Part shown: positions 21,803-34,520 of the stretch, piece by piece
Layout of the letters: each line of letters starts with the position of its first letter
Numbering within the stretch: the stretch's first letter is position 1
Assembly: GCA_035610365.1 (NCBI GenBank)
Contig: CM069436.1
Location: forward strand, 6,004,937-6,068,936
Direction: 5' to 3'
DNA from: Aquatica leii
Taxonomy: Eukaryota; Arthropoda; Insecta; Coleoptera; Lampyridae
DNA: 64,000 bases
Notes under the pieces: model-generated
The model's input: only the letters and a program-made list of their open reading frames with translations
Told to the model about the DNA's origin: nothing
Databases searched by the model: none
Position numbers and translations under genes: made by a program

Positions 21803-23092
21803 CTAAAAAGAACGTGGAAAAATCAAAGTCGTATTGTCGAAAATTTAAGTAACGCGTTATTACGGCAATTTCAAGAAGGTTTTATTTAAAACTAACTAAT
21901 AGGGGTAGTCTAGACGATGGAGTTTGGGGAATGGGGATAATGCAGCGCAATGCGATGTGAACGTATAGAAAGGGAAGGGAATAGAAGAGGTAGAAGCAGC
22001 AGTAGCAGTAATACAAGGACGAGGTCGTGGAACTGGGAAAGTGAAATCCCCGACGCATAAAAACTACCCTCCACCATCTTTTTAGTCTCAACCAGCCAAT
22101 ATTAGGTTTATATACAATACATAACATGGATCAAAATTCCCCTATTTTCTCGTAAGTACTCGTATAAAGTAAACCTCGGTCTGGATGCAGTGACACATAC
22201 TCATTTCTATCAACGCCAGACCGGCTTGGACGCCCGCGCGGTTTTAGGAAGAATCAATATCAGCAGACACAACAACATTGCACCTGTTCCATTCTCCGTT
22301 TAATTTCGTATCTTTGTTTAATTAACTTTCTCATTTTCGTGTCTATTTTTGTTTTTGCTAAAACGATTGATTTTGTGTTTTCAAACAGAGATTCACTTCC
22401 ACAAACGACATTTTAATTCGTTTATCACGTCATGGCTCACTTTGTTGATGCTAAATCAAAACTAAAAATTATTACTCACAGCGATACATTAACGGTGAAA
22501 AAGCTTCGAGTATTGTCATTTTCCGATGGATGTCGAAACCTTTCTAACGTGAATTGTGCTTAGAATAAAACTCGCAGACTTTATTTTTCGCAAAATCTTA
22601 AAAGTGCTGAAATAATAAATTGCCAATATCGTGAAAATTGATTTAGAAGTAAACAACCAAATAATGTTAAACCGTTTCTTAGACAGAAAAAGCTTTTTTC
22701 TAGCAAACAAATTATTGTAAAAATTGTGCAAATTGTAAAGATCTTTCTCTATTTCGACATAGGAATTAGCAATTCTTACACTAAAATTCTTACAGTTGGC
22801 ATCTCTGCATCGTAAGTTGACGTTACATGAAAAATTAATCAAAATTATTGTAACTTAACAATTGAAATTCAAATGTTGATGCGAAGATAAAATAAAGACG
22901 TCCTATTAATGCAAAGTTTTTTACTTATAAAGCTATAAAGAGATCATTTCATATGAGATTTTAGGTTAACATACATAAATTTCAATGTGTCAAAGTGTAA
23001 GTGTTGCCAATTCAATAAATTACAAGTTTCCCAATGTTGTTTTAAAATTAAAATTATACAAAAAATATTATAATTGAATCAAAATAGAGAAA

Positions 23093-23230
23093 ATAGTATA
23101 AAACACACGTCATAGAATACGTTTCAATCACTCTATCGTTTCGTAAACTCGCCGCTGCGCGGCTCTTGTATGAAACCCGGTCTCGTGATTGAAACGCGTT
23201 CATTCTCTAACTTGTGTTTTAATATACTAT
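23093..23230. mobile_element. Foldback MITE
   Basis: About 138 bp. The left arm (ATAGTATAAAACACA... to GTTTCAATCAC) is the inverted copy of the right arm (GTGATTGAAACG... to TGTGTTTTAATATACTAT), around a GC-rich centre CGCCGCTGCGCGGC. No coding capacity. Confidence 0.7.
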
Positions 23231-23499
23231 TTTGCGCTGCCAATATTGCAAACGCCAATATTCGTTCGTTAGTGTAGTTACGTAATGAGCGAAAAAAGCT
23301 AAGTGTTCAAAGTCAATTATTATATTAGAACGAGTATGCGACAGGTAACTATTGAAATTCAGTTAGAATTGAAATAAACAATATTAAAGTTAATGTCAAA
23401 TTTGACAGATTTAGTAATAAATGTAGTACCAACATTATAATTCTGGTGCATTTTTATTTGTACAAAAAAGAATATAATTTTACAAAAAGCAACACAAAA

Positions 23500-23635
23500 A
23501 ATAATGTACGTTACTCTCGTCGAAAATTTCATAGCATAACTCACTCGCATGCAACGCTCGCCCGTGCGGCCTCGCGTCGCATTAGTATTCGTTATGCTAT
23601 GATATACTTTTCGACGCTTGTTACGTAAATTGCTA
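23500..23635. mobile_element. Foldback MITE
   Basis: Inverted arms: GTACGTTACTCTCGTCGAAAA...CATAGCATAAC on the left, and GTTATGCTATG...TTTTCGACGCTTGTTACGTAAAT on the right. The centre is GC-rich. Outer flanks hold further weak similarity up to about 23,480 and 23,650. Confidence 0.65.
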
Positions 23636-24235
23636 TTCTGTTGTTGTACCAACACCAAACACTAGATTTCAATGCCTTTCTTCGATTGTGCTTTCATATA
23701 TTTTTTACACGTTCATATTGGGTTAGGTTGAGTTGAGACTGCATTTTTACTTTCTTTCGCCCGTTGTTCTTAAATACGTAACATTCATAATTTAATCCCT
23801 ACTTATTTTGGCAAAATTCGTGTAATTTTTTGTTATTCTGCATGACGGTCACTTTCAATGAACATTATAGGATCCCGAAAATCAGAAATCTTAGTTTATG
23901 TCTAATAGTAGAACATAGACAGTGAAACAAGTAATTGGTTCTTCTTCTGTCGTAGTTATTCATAGTGTAGAAGACCTCTTAATGAAGAAAAAAAGTTTAA
24001 CATTTTAGCCACAGTTCCAACCGAAACGATGGATAAAATTTCAAAAAATTGTTTTTATTCATTAATTTTTTTTTACTCTTCTATCTAAAACCGCCAAAGT
24101 GTTCAATTTGACCCATTGCAAAATTATTGTAATAATGTATATTTTAGAACTCCATAATACGTTATGCGGGTAAGCTCCGGACAAGTTCGTGTATGTCGCT
24201 TGCAGAAAGACAATCACGTACTTGTTTGTGAGCTA

Positions 24236-24275
24236 TACGTATATAAATGCAGCGCTGCAGAAGTTCAGTGTAATA
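24236..24275 (+). promoter_or_regulatory. Core-promoter-like site (TATA plus initiator)
   Basis: CGTATATAAATGCAGCGC followed about 25 nt downstream by TTCAGTGT, matching the arthropod TATA box and the TCAGT initiator at correct spacing. A 66-codon frame starting ATG ATG AGG at 24,369 follows, with no recognisable domain, so the transcript is unproven. Confidence 0.35.
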
Positions 24276-25398
24276 TGTTATAAATTTGTGCCAAGAGCAT
24301 TTGCGAATTCGTGTGGACTTACTCCAGAACAGACATTGCTCAGATAAATTGAAAAATTGTCAGTGAAAATGATGAGGGATCTTCCAGTTCCTCTATATCC
24401 GATACTGGTTAAACCAATCTTAGTCTTCAACCGTCCACTTTCACGAAGACTGTACGAAGTAAAACTGTGTGTGCATAATCTTGGGCGTGCACAACAACGA
24501 AAGATAATTCGTGATTCTTGGATAAACTTCTTTTACAAAACGGAGTGTAACAGACTCCCCACTTAGTACATTCCACTTATTCATAGACATTACTGTGCTT
24601 TAGAGGTCGATAGCTTATGGTCAAAAGTGTGGAGTACATTATTTTAGGAAAACAATGTCGCATTAAAAGTCCCGTGACATTATAGAGTTTTTAAGATTTG
24701 ACATTCAAGTCACTAGAAGTGAGTCTTTGAAGAATAACAAATTTTGTTTAGCATCAAAAGTGTTTATAACCAATTGCAGAAGCTGCTCCACGTCTGAAAA
24801 AAACATTACCCTTGATGAACCGCTGCTGTCGTCAAACGCAAAAAAATATATATGTTAAAAAAGTCTTGTATGAAATTTGTTCTCTGTATAAGATTTATTC
24901 TCGGTACGCTCACTTTTCGGTGTTGGAGTAGAGACAAAAATGTCAAATTGAAACTATTTTTCCGATGTCTGTGATACACTTCACCTGTATGTTCTAACAT
25001 AAGCGCCCAGCGGAGTTTTCATTTCTAAAATTTCACAAGCAATTGTGTTGTAAATGGGTGTATTATAACTTCTGCTTTTGTAAAATTCTTTTGACACGTA
25101 TTTTTGCGATGTATGTTGATTTTCCCGTAATTGTCATAGCGATTTATGATACCACCAATAATTAGAAGCACGTACAAAAAGGGGCTGTCGATCAATTTAC
25201 TTAATTGCCACCTCCGAGACGATCATATTTGTAATTCGTGTGATGTTCAAAGAACCTTGGAGGCACACCTGCATTCAAATTAGTGAAAACCACTTGGATG
25301 CTTGACGCATTTAACTAGGATTCATTGTTTGTCGATAAGCAATTTAATTGTAATACGATCCTATATCTAATTTTTCTTCATTTTCTTAGCGATTTTAG

Positions 25399-25440
25399 AG
25401 GATGGTTTGAGCATGCCGATAGCTATCTGCATGAACGACA
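25399..25440 (+). other. Splice-flanked cassette 4 (42 nt, or 40 nt from the second AG)
   Basis: A pyrimidine-rich tract, then GATTTTAGAG, then GATGGTTTGAGCATGCC..., then GTAAGTACAC. It aligns with cassettes 1-3 over the whole core (GGTTTG, ATGCC, ATAGCTA, TGCATG) although the flanks are unrelated. GATAGCTATC at the centre is a perfect 10-bp palindrome. If the AG at 25,399-25,400 is used, the frame is open from the first base. Confidence 0.6.
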
Positions 25441-25444
25441 GTAA

Positions 25445-26225
25445 GTACACCTTTTTCTTTTACTTGTCAGTAATTTGTACAGTTATCGAACGTGAAATAC
25501 GTACGACATACGTAAAGCCAATGGCGTCTATTCTATTAGGTCACTTGGACAATGACCCTCCGGAGGTATTTTATTTACTTTAAAATTACAGAAAATTCGC
25601 GTTTAAATCAAATTTACAGAGTTTGAATTTAATGCGTTTAAATTAAGAATTGAGATACGAAAACTTGCAAATCTGCCGCGTGCATAATATTGAAACCGAA
25701 TCGTAAATGATGTAGTTATTGTAGTCAATAGTGAGACACACATAATACAATTTTATGCGAGTTAGAAAAGAAGATAAGTAAACGCATAAATGCTTACTTG
25801 CGGTCTTAAGCCCGGAGGTCATTCCGCCCACTTAGTGGCAGTGCAATGCTTACGTGAATTACGCCATTTATCATCATCTTCGCAGCACGTGTGTATAAAA
25901 CACAGATGCTAGAATGCACATTTCTTATCACATATGACAAACTTTACAGTAGATTTTCTTAGTTGATCTATAATATTCGTTTGTAATAGACGACTTATCG
26001 TTTTTGTTTCATAATGACGTTGACATAAAAAAATTAATAGCTAATATTAGTTTAGACGATTAGAATTTAAACGTAATGCTCGTCCTCAGCCTTTACTTCA
26101 AATTGGTAAGACGAGTAAACATAAAAATAAAGAAGTCCATAGTAATTTTAAAAACCTTATGTATGATTCGTCAGATTGGATTTGTGAACTTGAAGTTAAT
26201 AATACCTAGATAGCCTATCTCCGCG
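25445..26225. other. Noncoding AT-rich interval
   Basis: No supported coding sequence. A TATA-like GTGTATAAAACACAG lies near 25,890 without other support. Confidence 0.5.
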
Positions 26226-26239
26226 CTGTTTTGTCCACT

Positions 26240-27800
26240 CTACCTCCTTCTGACGTATGCTCGATGTCAGGAAAGCATTAATCTCGCTCCAAACTTCGAC
26301 ACTGGACACCATTATTGCCACTAATTCCTTCTTACATAGATTATGTTTGCCTACCAGTGCCGCTCTTTCGACCGACTTTTCAACCGTGTGGTTGACATCG
26401 TCTAATTCCTCACCACACAGGAAGCAAGATGAGTCTTCCTTTTTCAGTATGCTTGCAAGAAATGCCCTGAGCAGCCGTGTTCTGTGAACACCTGCGTACT
26501 ATGGTAGTTTAAGTTGCCAAATTTTCTTGTTGTCCATGTCCCCAGGTCAATGATGAGTTCTCTCGCCCAGGCCGCTTTTGAGTAATTTGCCCACCTGGTC
26601 TGCCGTATTCATAGAGTTAATTCCGTCGTATCCGTTTTGCCAATACCGTTTCGCGCGTTGCTGCGTTCCTCAGCTAAAATGTCGATTGGCGAAGCTTCCT
26701 CTTTATTTTTTCGGCTAACATTGTATTTCTGACGATACTGGATGCACCGTGGGCAGAATTATTCTCCTTGTGACCCCTTTACTTGTGTCATGAGTTTGAC
26801 AACAGCTACTTCTCGTGTTCTTGCTTTATTTAGCACAGTTTTCAGGTGTGGTGTAATAGAAAGGTGAGTATCTAGTGTCACTCTAAGATATTACATATTG
26901 TCTGTCGTCGTGACCGGAACTAAGCAGTCCATAAACGTAATTGGTCTAAGACTTCTCGTCTCTTTAAATACCATAGCCTTTGTTTGTTTTTCCGCCACTT
27001 AAAGTGTATTCGCCCGGTTCATTGCGTCCTCTAAGGCATCAGACGTGCGTCCCTGCCCAAATATCGCGAGATCGTCCGCGATGGAGAGAATGTCACCATA
27101 GAAAATATTCTACAGAGTGGGGCCTAATATAGACCCTTGTGAAACACCGCAGGTGATTTTATAGTGCATACTTTGATTGAGTCTATCCACATATATTACA
27201 ATTCGATTAGTTGAGTAACTGGCGATGACGTTGACTAGATGAGCGTCCAACCCTTTCGACTCCATCTTCTCAAGAATCCTAGACCACGGTGCCGAGTTAA
27301 ATGCGTTTTGGATATCAAAGGAAACCAGAGCCCCTCCCCTATCTTCCTAGTCTGCTAAGTTCCTGCTTTTGACTCTTTTGCCAACCTAGTGAGCCTCCGT
27401 TGTCGATTCTCCGTTTCTGAAGCTCGGTCTTGTAGTAGTCTATCTTGGACGAGTCTTTCGGAAACTTTTGCAGTGCTCTTTATAAGGCAAATAGAGCGAA
27501 AAGATCTAGCTGAGGTGTCTTCTTTACCGAGTTTCGGGTTCAAGGCGATTTTCCATTCATCTGAGAAGTTGCCTCTGGCAGTTGTATTAATTAAGATTAT
27601 CTTGGAAGTTGCTTGCCAGAAGTTTAAGGCATTCCAAAAGAATACCATTGAGTCCAAAAGATTTTTTATTCCCTGTTCTATTGAGTGCAAGTTCCAAATC
27701 ATTTTTCGTGAAAGGTGGCGCAGGGTACCGGCTCACCAGATAAAGTTGAGTATTAACATCTCGACCTACGAGCATCTCCGATTTAAGTTGGTCAACAGGT
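26240..27800 (-). mobile_element. R1-type LINE fragment, RT to C-terminus
   Basis: Minus-strand remnants read from 27,800 leftwards: PPFTKNDLELALNRTGNKKS (finger), KIALNPKLGKEDTSARSFRS and TAKVSERLVQDRLLQ (thumb-side palm), DIQNAFNSAPWSRILEKM (motif A), CGVSQGSILGPTLWNIFY (motif B), an IADDLAIF-like motif C, then a CFLCGEELDDVNH knuckle near 26,420. Stops and frameshifts abound. It is truncated at 27,800 inside ORF2. Confidence 0.8.
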
Positions 27801-27840
27801 GAGTCAACGGTTGGATCTTTATGAAGCTATAACTGATAAG

Positions 27841-28083
27841 AATATGTCAAGGTGGGATTTTATTTTGGAACTCCGCAAAGAGTACATAAAAAAAAGCAAA
27901 ATTCTGAGAATCTGCGACAATACAAACGGCCAATTGGGTTTTCCAAATCGACACAAATGCCAAATTTTCAAATGTAAAAGAAACAAACCAAAGGAAATGT
28001 GTGTAATATGTAACAAATACGTTTGTGAAAAGTGTGTCAAAACTGTGGAAAAATCTTTCACTCTTTTGGATTGCAGAAACTAG
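27841..28083 (+). pseudogene. Possible piggyBac-like transposase C-terminus
   Basis: The frame reads WDFILELRKEYIKKSK, then RHKCQIFKCKRNKPKEMCV and ICNKYVCEKCVKT before a stop. The Cys spacing (C-x4-C-x8-C-x2-C-x4-C-x2-C) resembles the C-terminal Cys-rich domain of piggyBac-type transposases, which binds the element ends. No catalytic domain is nearby, and it abuts the truncated LINE. A host Cys-rich gene fragment cannot be excluded. Confidence 0.5.
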
Positions 28084-28089
28084 TTGATA

Positions 28090-30535
28090 TGTTTGAATAC
28101 CTTCATAATTTTTTTTAACATACTTTATCATTTCTATAAGCTTAAGTTTGTACAATTTTTTTTTGGTATTAGAATTATTAGGATGGTTACGAACATACAT
28201 TCAGAAACGGTTCAAGCTAGTTGAATTTTCTTTACAAATCCTTAAAAAACATAAAAATGAATACTTTGTTGCCGTTGTCAAAACATTTAAAAAAAAACTG
28301 GAGAAAATAAACAGTACAACAATAGCAGTATAACAAACGTTTACTTCAAAAAAGATTCACAGCCGGTTTACATGCTGTTACTTCGCTATAACGTATACTA
28401 ATACACGTTAAATATAACGTACACGATACACTACAGCCTACTAAACGTGCATCAAATCCACCAGAATAATTTTTTTAAAAACAAAGAAATCTTCATATGT
28501 TTTAACAACGCCAACTGATAAAATAATTTCTACTCAAACCCAAAATTTATGCCGTTCCTATCTTATGCCAAACTTTTTCCATCTTTTGTTTGTTCAAAAA
28601 TGAAATTTACTTTTGATAGAAAAATGATATTTACATTTTTTTCTTATCTGTCACTATAATTTCGTTTTCCATTTTTCAAAATACGCATAGTTGGCTTTCG
28701 AAAGAACAAAGAAAAGTATTACCGAATCGGTGAAAAAGTTTAATCCCATTTCGTTTGAAGCACCAAAAATACACATAACTCCATACAAAGCGTATTAAAA
28801 GTGAAAATATTGCATCCTGTCTGCTCGTTAATTTGATTTATTGTCGCTGGTGCAAATTTATAAATTTTTCAAGAAGAATCGCCGCACTAGAAAAGAATCC
28901 ATTTTTAAATCAAGTTCCGTGGGCGACATCGCAGTTACATTGAAATTATAATTTATCTTTGTCTCGAGTGTATACCTCACCCCCGTCGATTTTCTATGTA
29001 GGTCGCAGCCTTCAGCAGGGTTCAGAGGTCACGGTGGAGTTGATTCAGCTGCATTCTAGTAGGGAGAAGTAAGGGAAGAGTAATATTCAAGCCGGGAACT
29101 GATCGATATTGCGGGACAGTGAATGGGGTTACGAATCACGTATGGTGGGGGCAGCTAATTTCAAAACGCATTGAACTTTTCCGTATTTTTAGTAACGCAA
29201 GTTTTTAAATGAAACTTTAACGTCGACGCACTTGGTGTATAGTCAATTGAAAGAATTTTGTCTACACGAGTGTTTATTTATAGACAACGTACAATATTTA
29301 TTTTTATTATTAGTAAAGCGGTTGCTACAACATTAGAAGACATTAGGGGAGAGTGACGCTAACGGAAAAGGAGAGTAGGCGCCGCGACGGCGCGTTGCAT
29401 TTGCCGTATTCAGGTCAGAGACTGCACAAAGGGGTAAGTGTCATGATAAGGAGAAGTGGGGATTGTCGGGTTTAATTGAACACAGTTCTACAAGTTACAA
29501 TTTAAGAAAACTTCCAAATTGATTAAATGAATTAACGTAATTGTTCTTAATCGGCACAAGGTTAGTTTTTGATGATAGCATTCGTTTAAAAAAAAACAAA
29601 ATTAGGTCGAAACGCCATTTATCAATTGTTTGTTTTGGATACGAAACCTTATACAGAAAATTGATTCATAAACTTAATCAACCTTGCCTTCGTTAATCGC
29701 TTATCGTTCAAATTAGTAAATAGTCAAGATTAAAGAATAATTTTTTGATTAACGCTTTAGAATTAGGTCACGAGGTAGTAAGGCTTAAATCTAATGTCTT
29801 GTGCCACTAACCCGGTCTCGGAGTACCCTCGAAAGGTCATATTGGATCAGGTTAAACTAAGATAAATCCACGAACGAATAAAAATAAGTTTGACCGAAAA
29901 TAGAATCATTTGATCGAAAAAGTTTATTTTTAATACACGTCAACAAGAATAAATTTATAGGAATTTTATTCATTTTTAAAATATAGGTTTATTATTTACG
30001 ATTTATTTTTATAGAAATCTTTGTGAAAATGCATGCAGCAAACCTTTTTTCACAAAATTATCAGTTCCAAACGCTTTGAAAATAGAGGGCTGATTATCAC
30101 AAAAACTTTATCCGGTCGGAAGTTGATTTGAGTGTATTTTTCGTAATATTATTAGAATTAATTTATCAAAAAGCTTTTATACTTCACTTTATTACTACAT
30201 ACTTTCAAATAATTGAACGCATTCTACCACCAACTAATACGAAAATTTTGTTTTCCACAGACGAATTACAATTTCAAAGGAAAGGAACGTATTCGCAAGA
30301 TATCAAGATTCAGGTCGTACGCCTTTAGTTTTTTCCCTGTTTGTCAATCTGTGGTTCCAATATGTTTATATTCCATCAACGTCGAATAGTATCAATATTA
30401 CCAAGAGTTGAGTCAAGAACGTGTGTTGTAACAAAGACATAAAATAATAAATAAACAAATCTTTTTTTTATTACTTCATTGTTCATCAGTGCTGCAACAA
30501 ATACTACACAAAACTAAATAGTCACTGATACTTGT
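28090..30535. other. Noncoding interval
   Basis: Mostly AT-rich. Around 28,980-29,470 the base composition is more balanced, with CpGs (GGCGCCGCGACGGCGCGTTGC near 29,380) and no open frame of note. This could be regulatory, but nothing decisive is visible. Confidence 0.45.
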
Positions 30536-30617
30536 CATGAATAAATCATGGAATTTGGTTACCCTGTTTCCTAACGCTAAAGATCTTAAGAACAGACTTT
30601 AAAATCCCGAAGTCAAC

Positions 30618-30690
30618 AATATTTCCTGCTCGTGTGAGTAAGCATACATAGGACAAACCGGAAAGAAGATCAGCACCCAGAAACCAAATT
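30618..30690 (+). pseudogene. Penelope-like GIY-YIG endonuclease scrap
   Basis: Reads NISCSCE, stop, AYIGQTGKKISTQKPN. This is the I(P)CSCG.AYIGQTG block of the GIY-YIG endonuclease of Penelope-like elements, also seen in the two larger copies at 46-48 and 51-53 kb. No reverse transcriptase remains beside it. Confidence 0.65.
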
Positions 30691-30829
30691 TTTCAGATTA
30701 GAAGACTGACGCGAAAGCCTAAAACCAAAAATGAATAAATTATTCATTTGAAAGAATCATTTAGTAAAGGAATCGGTTCACGATTCATTCTATTTAAAAA
30801 AAATGCTTTATTGTCTCCTATACGCATAC

Positions 30830-31345
30830 TCTGTACTTTTTTCTTCATGCACCATTTGTTTGGTAATTTCCCGATCCAAGCTTTGGAATAACTAATTTTT
30901 TCACTTTTACATATCCGCTCTCTTCCTTTTCCATACCCAAAATTCTTACTTCTTTTCAGAATTCCAAAAGTTTGTACTTCTTTTCTATTATTTTTTGCTC
31001 AAACTTTGTCCCTCTTTTGTCTGCTTCTACTCTTTATCTTTTACCTTTACTCCCTCAGGCGTTTCCTTTGCCTAATCCCAAAATCCATTTCCAATATCTT
31101 TTCTGCATCATCTCAAAGATTTTTTGTTCTTTAAATCCACATATTCCCCTAGTACAGGCTTCCCATAGTAATTTATTTGCTTTACTATTTTCGTTACATG
31201 TCTAAGTTCTTTTACCGCTTCTATTTCTTCTTCGATCTGTGTCTTCCTCATCATTTCTTAAAAACCATTAGTTTTATTTTCTATTAATTTTCTTGTAGGT
31301 CTTTCGTTTTTAAATGTGACCTTTTTCTTTCGATTACTGATCCAT
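30830..31345 (-). mobile_element. Fragment of the purine-rich L1-like LINE
   Basis: The plus strand is pyrimidine-rich. The minus strand encodes a scrap like KRYWKWILGLGKGNA, matching KYWNWTLGLERVQV in the LINE copy at 9.8 kb, with the same run of A/G-rich codons. It is a short 3'-region fragment with broken frames. Confidence 0.6.
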
Positions 31346-31349
31346 AACT

Positions 31350-33480
31350 TCAAAAACATTGCCTCCTATAAATCTTACAGATTCAATTGAAACTAAAAGG
31401 CAACGGAGAATAGTTTGGGTTATCAAAGTGCACAAGACACAAATCTCCTCGTTTAAGAACAAGCTAAACCTCTCATTGTTTTAATTAATTATATGTCAAA
31501 TTTGTATTACCATATCAAACTAAGACTCTTCGAGTAGTATATAAAAAAAAGTTCCACCGTCATAAGTTTCAGCAACTCTGTCTAAGCCACAACAAACGAT
31601 TTTGTAGCGCTAATTATTTCTCGTTTTTAACTTGTCCAAAATTGCTCATACATACAATAGCTCTATTTAGAGCAACTCCATGATACTTCGGCATGATTGT
31701 AACGATTTAAATTTAATTTTGAATACATTTCATGCTGATGGGTATGCAACTTGCCACGCACAGTCGTGTCAAATTTCTACATTTCTGATAAATCTATTCG
31801 CCGCAAGAAAGAGTACAGGTAATACGGATATAATTGCATATTCATTTTCCGTTCGTTTTGGGCGTGGGTTAATGAATCCTTCGGGAAAAATCCGTTCCTC
31901 ATAAAAGGTATCAATACCCAAAAAACCAGCTCGTGTCGATTCTTGTTAGAGGCCCATATCCCCTTTAGCTCCCGGTTTGTTACCTTCATGTATAATCTCT
32001 ACTATAGACACACTACTGACCGTCTTACTGATGCTATCGATTTCGTATTTTGTCGAGAATGAGGATTGGGGATTTCTACCTCAAATATACTATCCTTTAA
32101 CTCACTCGTAACTCAAAGTATTTAAGCTGCATTACTTAACCCTCGATTCATGCGAGTGCAATCGACAAATAGAGTGATCAATGCGAGGACAAAGTCTGTT
32201 AGTAATTCAGGGTTTTTATCTTATCAATAATTGTCTTACTATACGGTGTATAAACCATTTAATGTAATAATTTAATGGGAGCATGGTAACGAAATTTTAA
32301 TAATGATCACTGTCTGTTTTTGTAACTTAAATAATAAATGCCAAATTACGTTTAATCCTGTAAGACAAAGTGGTTGTAGTGCGTTTCGTTAGTAACGTGG
32401 TTACTAAACCCATTTCATATGCCGCCTGTGAGACTGACGTCACCTACTCCGGTTGGGACAAAAAACGCGTTTAAGTAATTTATTTACTAGCTATTTGTAA
32501 CAGCAAACCTGTTGCGCTTTCTCGCTATTTATTACTTCCCAACCTACAATAATACCTTACATATCGATTTATGTATTTGTATCTAGCTATGTAGCTATGA
32601 ATCTTTTATAATTTGGAATTCTCTCTTGTTTTATTCTTAACGCATTGTTGTGTTGCGAGTTTGGGGCCCCTTCTGTTGCCCCAACGTACTTTTCTCTACT
32701 CGCAAAAAAACGTGGCGCAAGGCACCAAATCACGAATCTCCTTTGGCTACTACCGTCTCAACCTACGGCCACCTCCGCTACTACGCTAGCCAAAATAAGT
32801 AAGTCGACAAATTAATTTTCTTTTGTTTCTAAACCGTCGTAATTAGTGTGTTATGTTAAAAATATTTCGGTGTGGTTTTCGCGCTGTATGAATTTTATCC
32901 CTGAACGTGGGTTTTTTGACATACAGAACATTATTAGTCAGAGTGTCATACTGTTACATATTAAACCACTTCTATTTTGTGCAGAACAAAAGTCAGACGC
33001 ATGTACTAGTGTAAAGCCACTGAGTTTCCACAGTATTAAATATCTTAAATCATCCACGCTGATTTTGAATAATAAATGATGGTACAAGAACGCATTATCA
33101 TTTTACGGTGAAATTTGATTTTTCTATTTTATCATTAGAACTTTGACCACTTGCACGTGTTCTATTTTTTTCTTCTCTTTTTTCCTTTAACAAGGTGTTG
33201 GTCCACCGCAATGAACCCAAGTGGCCTTTGCCACGGTCAGTCATGACAGGTGGTAACACCAAACGGGTTTCTGCACCCTGTCATAACCTCGAAATACACA
33301 GTGACGCACTGCTTAAACAACCAGATCAGCATTCCTAAGGTGTAGAGATTTTTCTTGAAACTATATAACCTGTTATTCTCTATTAGGTGCAGTTGACCTT
33401 AATTTCAACTTCTTGGTAGCCAACTGGTGGGAGATAATTATAAATTCATCCTTTTTAGTTTTTATGGCCCTCAACAGAAA
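31350..33480. other. Noncoding interval
   Basis: No supported gene. A TATA-like AGTATATAAAAA near 31,538 is followed by a TTCAGCA initiator-like site about 28 nt later. The short frames at 31,680-31,904 and 32,846-33,079 have no recognisable features. Confidence 0.45.
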
Positions 33481-33493
33481 CGCGCTGATACCA

Positions 33494-33718
33494 CTATAAG
33501 TTTTTTCGTTTTGAAGCATACTTGATCAGGCTGTTTTGGTCAATGATGTGTGTGTTACTCAGAGTCTTTCTTTCTACATTCCATCTCCGGCAAGTGAAGA
33601 GAGTGTGCGCAACATCATCCACGTGACACAAGAAACAAAACGGATATTTTTTTTTCGATGCCGGATAGGTATGTACCAAAACAACCATGGCCTGTACTAT
33701 AAAAGTTTTGATTTCCAT
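33494..33718 (-). pseudogene. LINE ORF2 C-terminal knuckle
   Basis: Contains CFLCHVDDVAHTLFTCRRW, the C-x2-C-x7-H-x4-C motif that closes ORF2 in R1-group LINEs, in a frame ending at 33,494. Confidence 0.75.
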
Positions 33719-33921
33719 GTTTCCGGTTGATCCATACGTCGAGTTTCGGGATAAGTAGGCGAGTTTAAGCTCCTTTTTGGTAGTGATCCCATCTTTCTTG
33801 CCAGACCTGTAGCGACTCTTCTTTTCTTATTGATTTAGAGGTCCCAAGTCGCGCTTTTGTCCTTTCTTCCGCAAGAATGTCAATTGGAACGACACCCGCT
33901 AAGACCCTCCGCTTCCGGAGT

Positions 33922-34520
33922 CTACTTATCCCCAACGCCCTGTTCTACACTGGCGCTGGGTATAGAAGTGTCGAGTGAATCGTTGACATGATTACTGTTG
34001 GGGGCTTTTACATTGGCCATTAATTTGGCTAGGACAGTTGCCCTTCTGTCCGTTTTGGTGGTTGTGCTTTCTACGTGATGCGCGAAGGATAGGTTTTTGT
34101 TCAGAACGATACCCAGATATATTAAGGTATTTTTGGTAAAGACCGTCACACCTCTGTAACAGAAGTTTATATCGTCGAGCTTTTTCCTGCCCGTAAAGAC
34201 CATGGCGACAGTTTTTTCAATTGCTACTGAGAATTTATTTTCCCTCAGCCACCCGTCTACCACGAGTGGATAGTTTTTCCTTCCCCAAAGATAGTCAAGT
34301 CATCGGCAAAGGCCGTTAGATATATGGTATATGGTAGCTAGGTGGTCAGTAGATCGTCGTAGAACAAGTTCCACAATGTGGATCCCAAAATGGATCCTTG
34401 TGGGACCCCACAAGTCATTCGATGTTGGATACTGTACTTGCCCTCTACTGTGTACATCAAAGTCCTATTTGTCAGATAGCTCGTGGTGAGAGTTGATACC
34501 TTTCTTGCGCAGCTTTTCAA
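33922..34520 (-). pseudogene. LINE ORF2 reverse transcriptase palm remnants
   Basis: MTCGVPQGSILGSTLWNLFY (motif B) lies at about 34,400. The frame at 33,922-34,263 covers the region after motif C (RENKFSVAIEKTVAMVFTGRK and LGIVLNKNLSFAHHV). The two frames are offset, and the YADD-like block between them is damaged. Confidence 0.8.

Larger units (their letters stand above)
21810..25380. other. Upstream EcR-A interval, noncoding with foldback elements
   Basis: No recognised coding sequence apart from short dubious frames (22,516-22,842 minus; 24,369-24,566 plus). It contains two foldback elements (listed separately) and a promoter-like site near 24.24 kb. This would be EcR-A upstream or 5' leader intron sequence on the minus strand. 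Confidence 0.5.

Noticed and set aside
22087-22153. Plus-strand exon between CATCTTTTTAG and GTAAGTACT containing ATGGATCAAAATTCC
   Set aside because: Splice-site pattern only; it shares nothing with the cassettes and has no coding homology I recognise.
22516-22842. 108-codon minus-strand frame upstream of EcR-A
   Set aside because: AT-rich, rich in Phe/Ile/Lys, no domain or splice support.
26035-26065. AATAGCTAATATT as a cassette
   Set aside because: Core match without splice-like borders or extended pairing.
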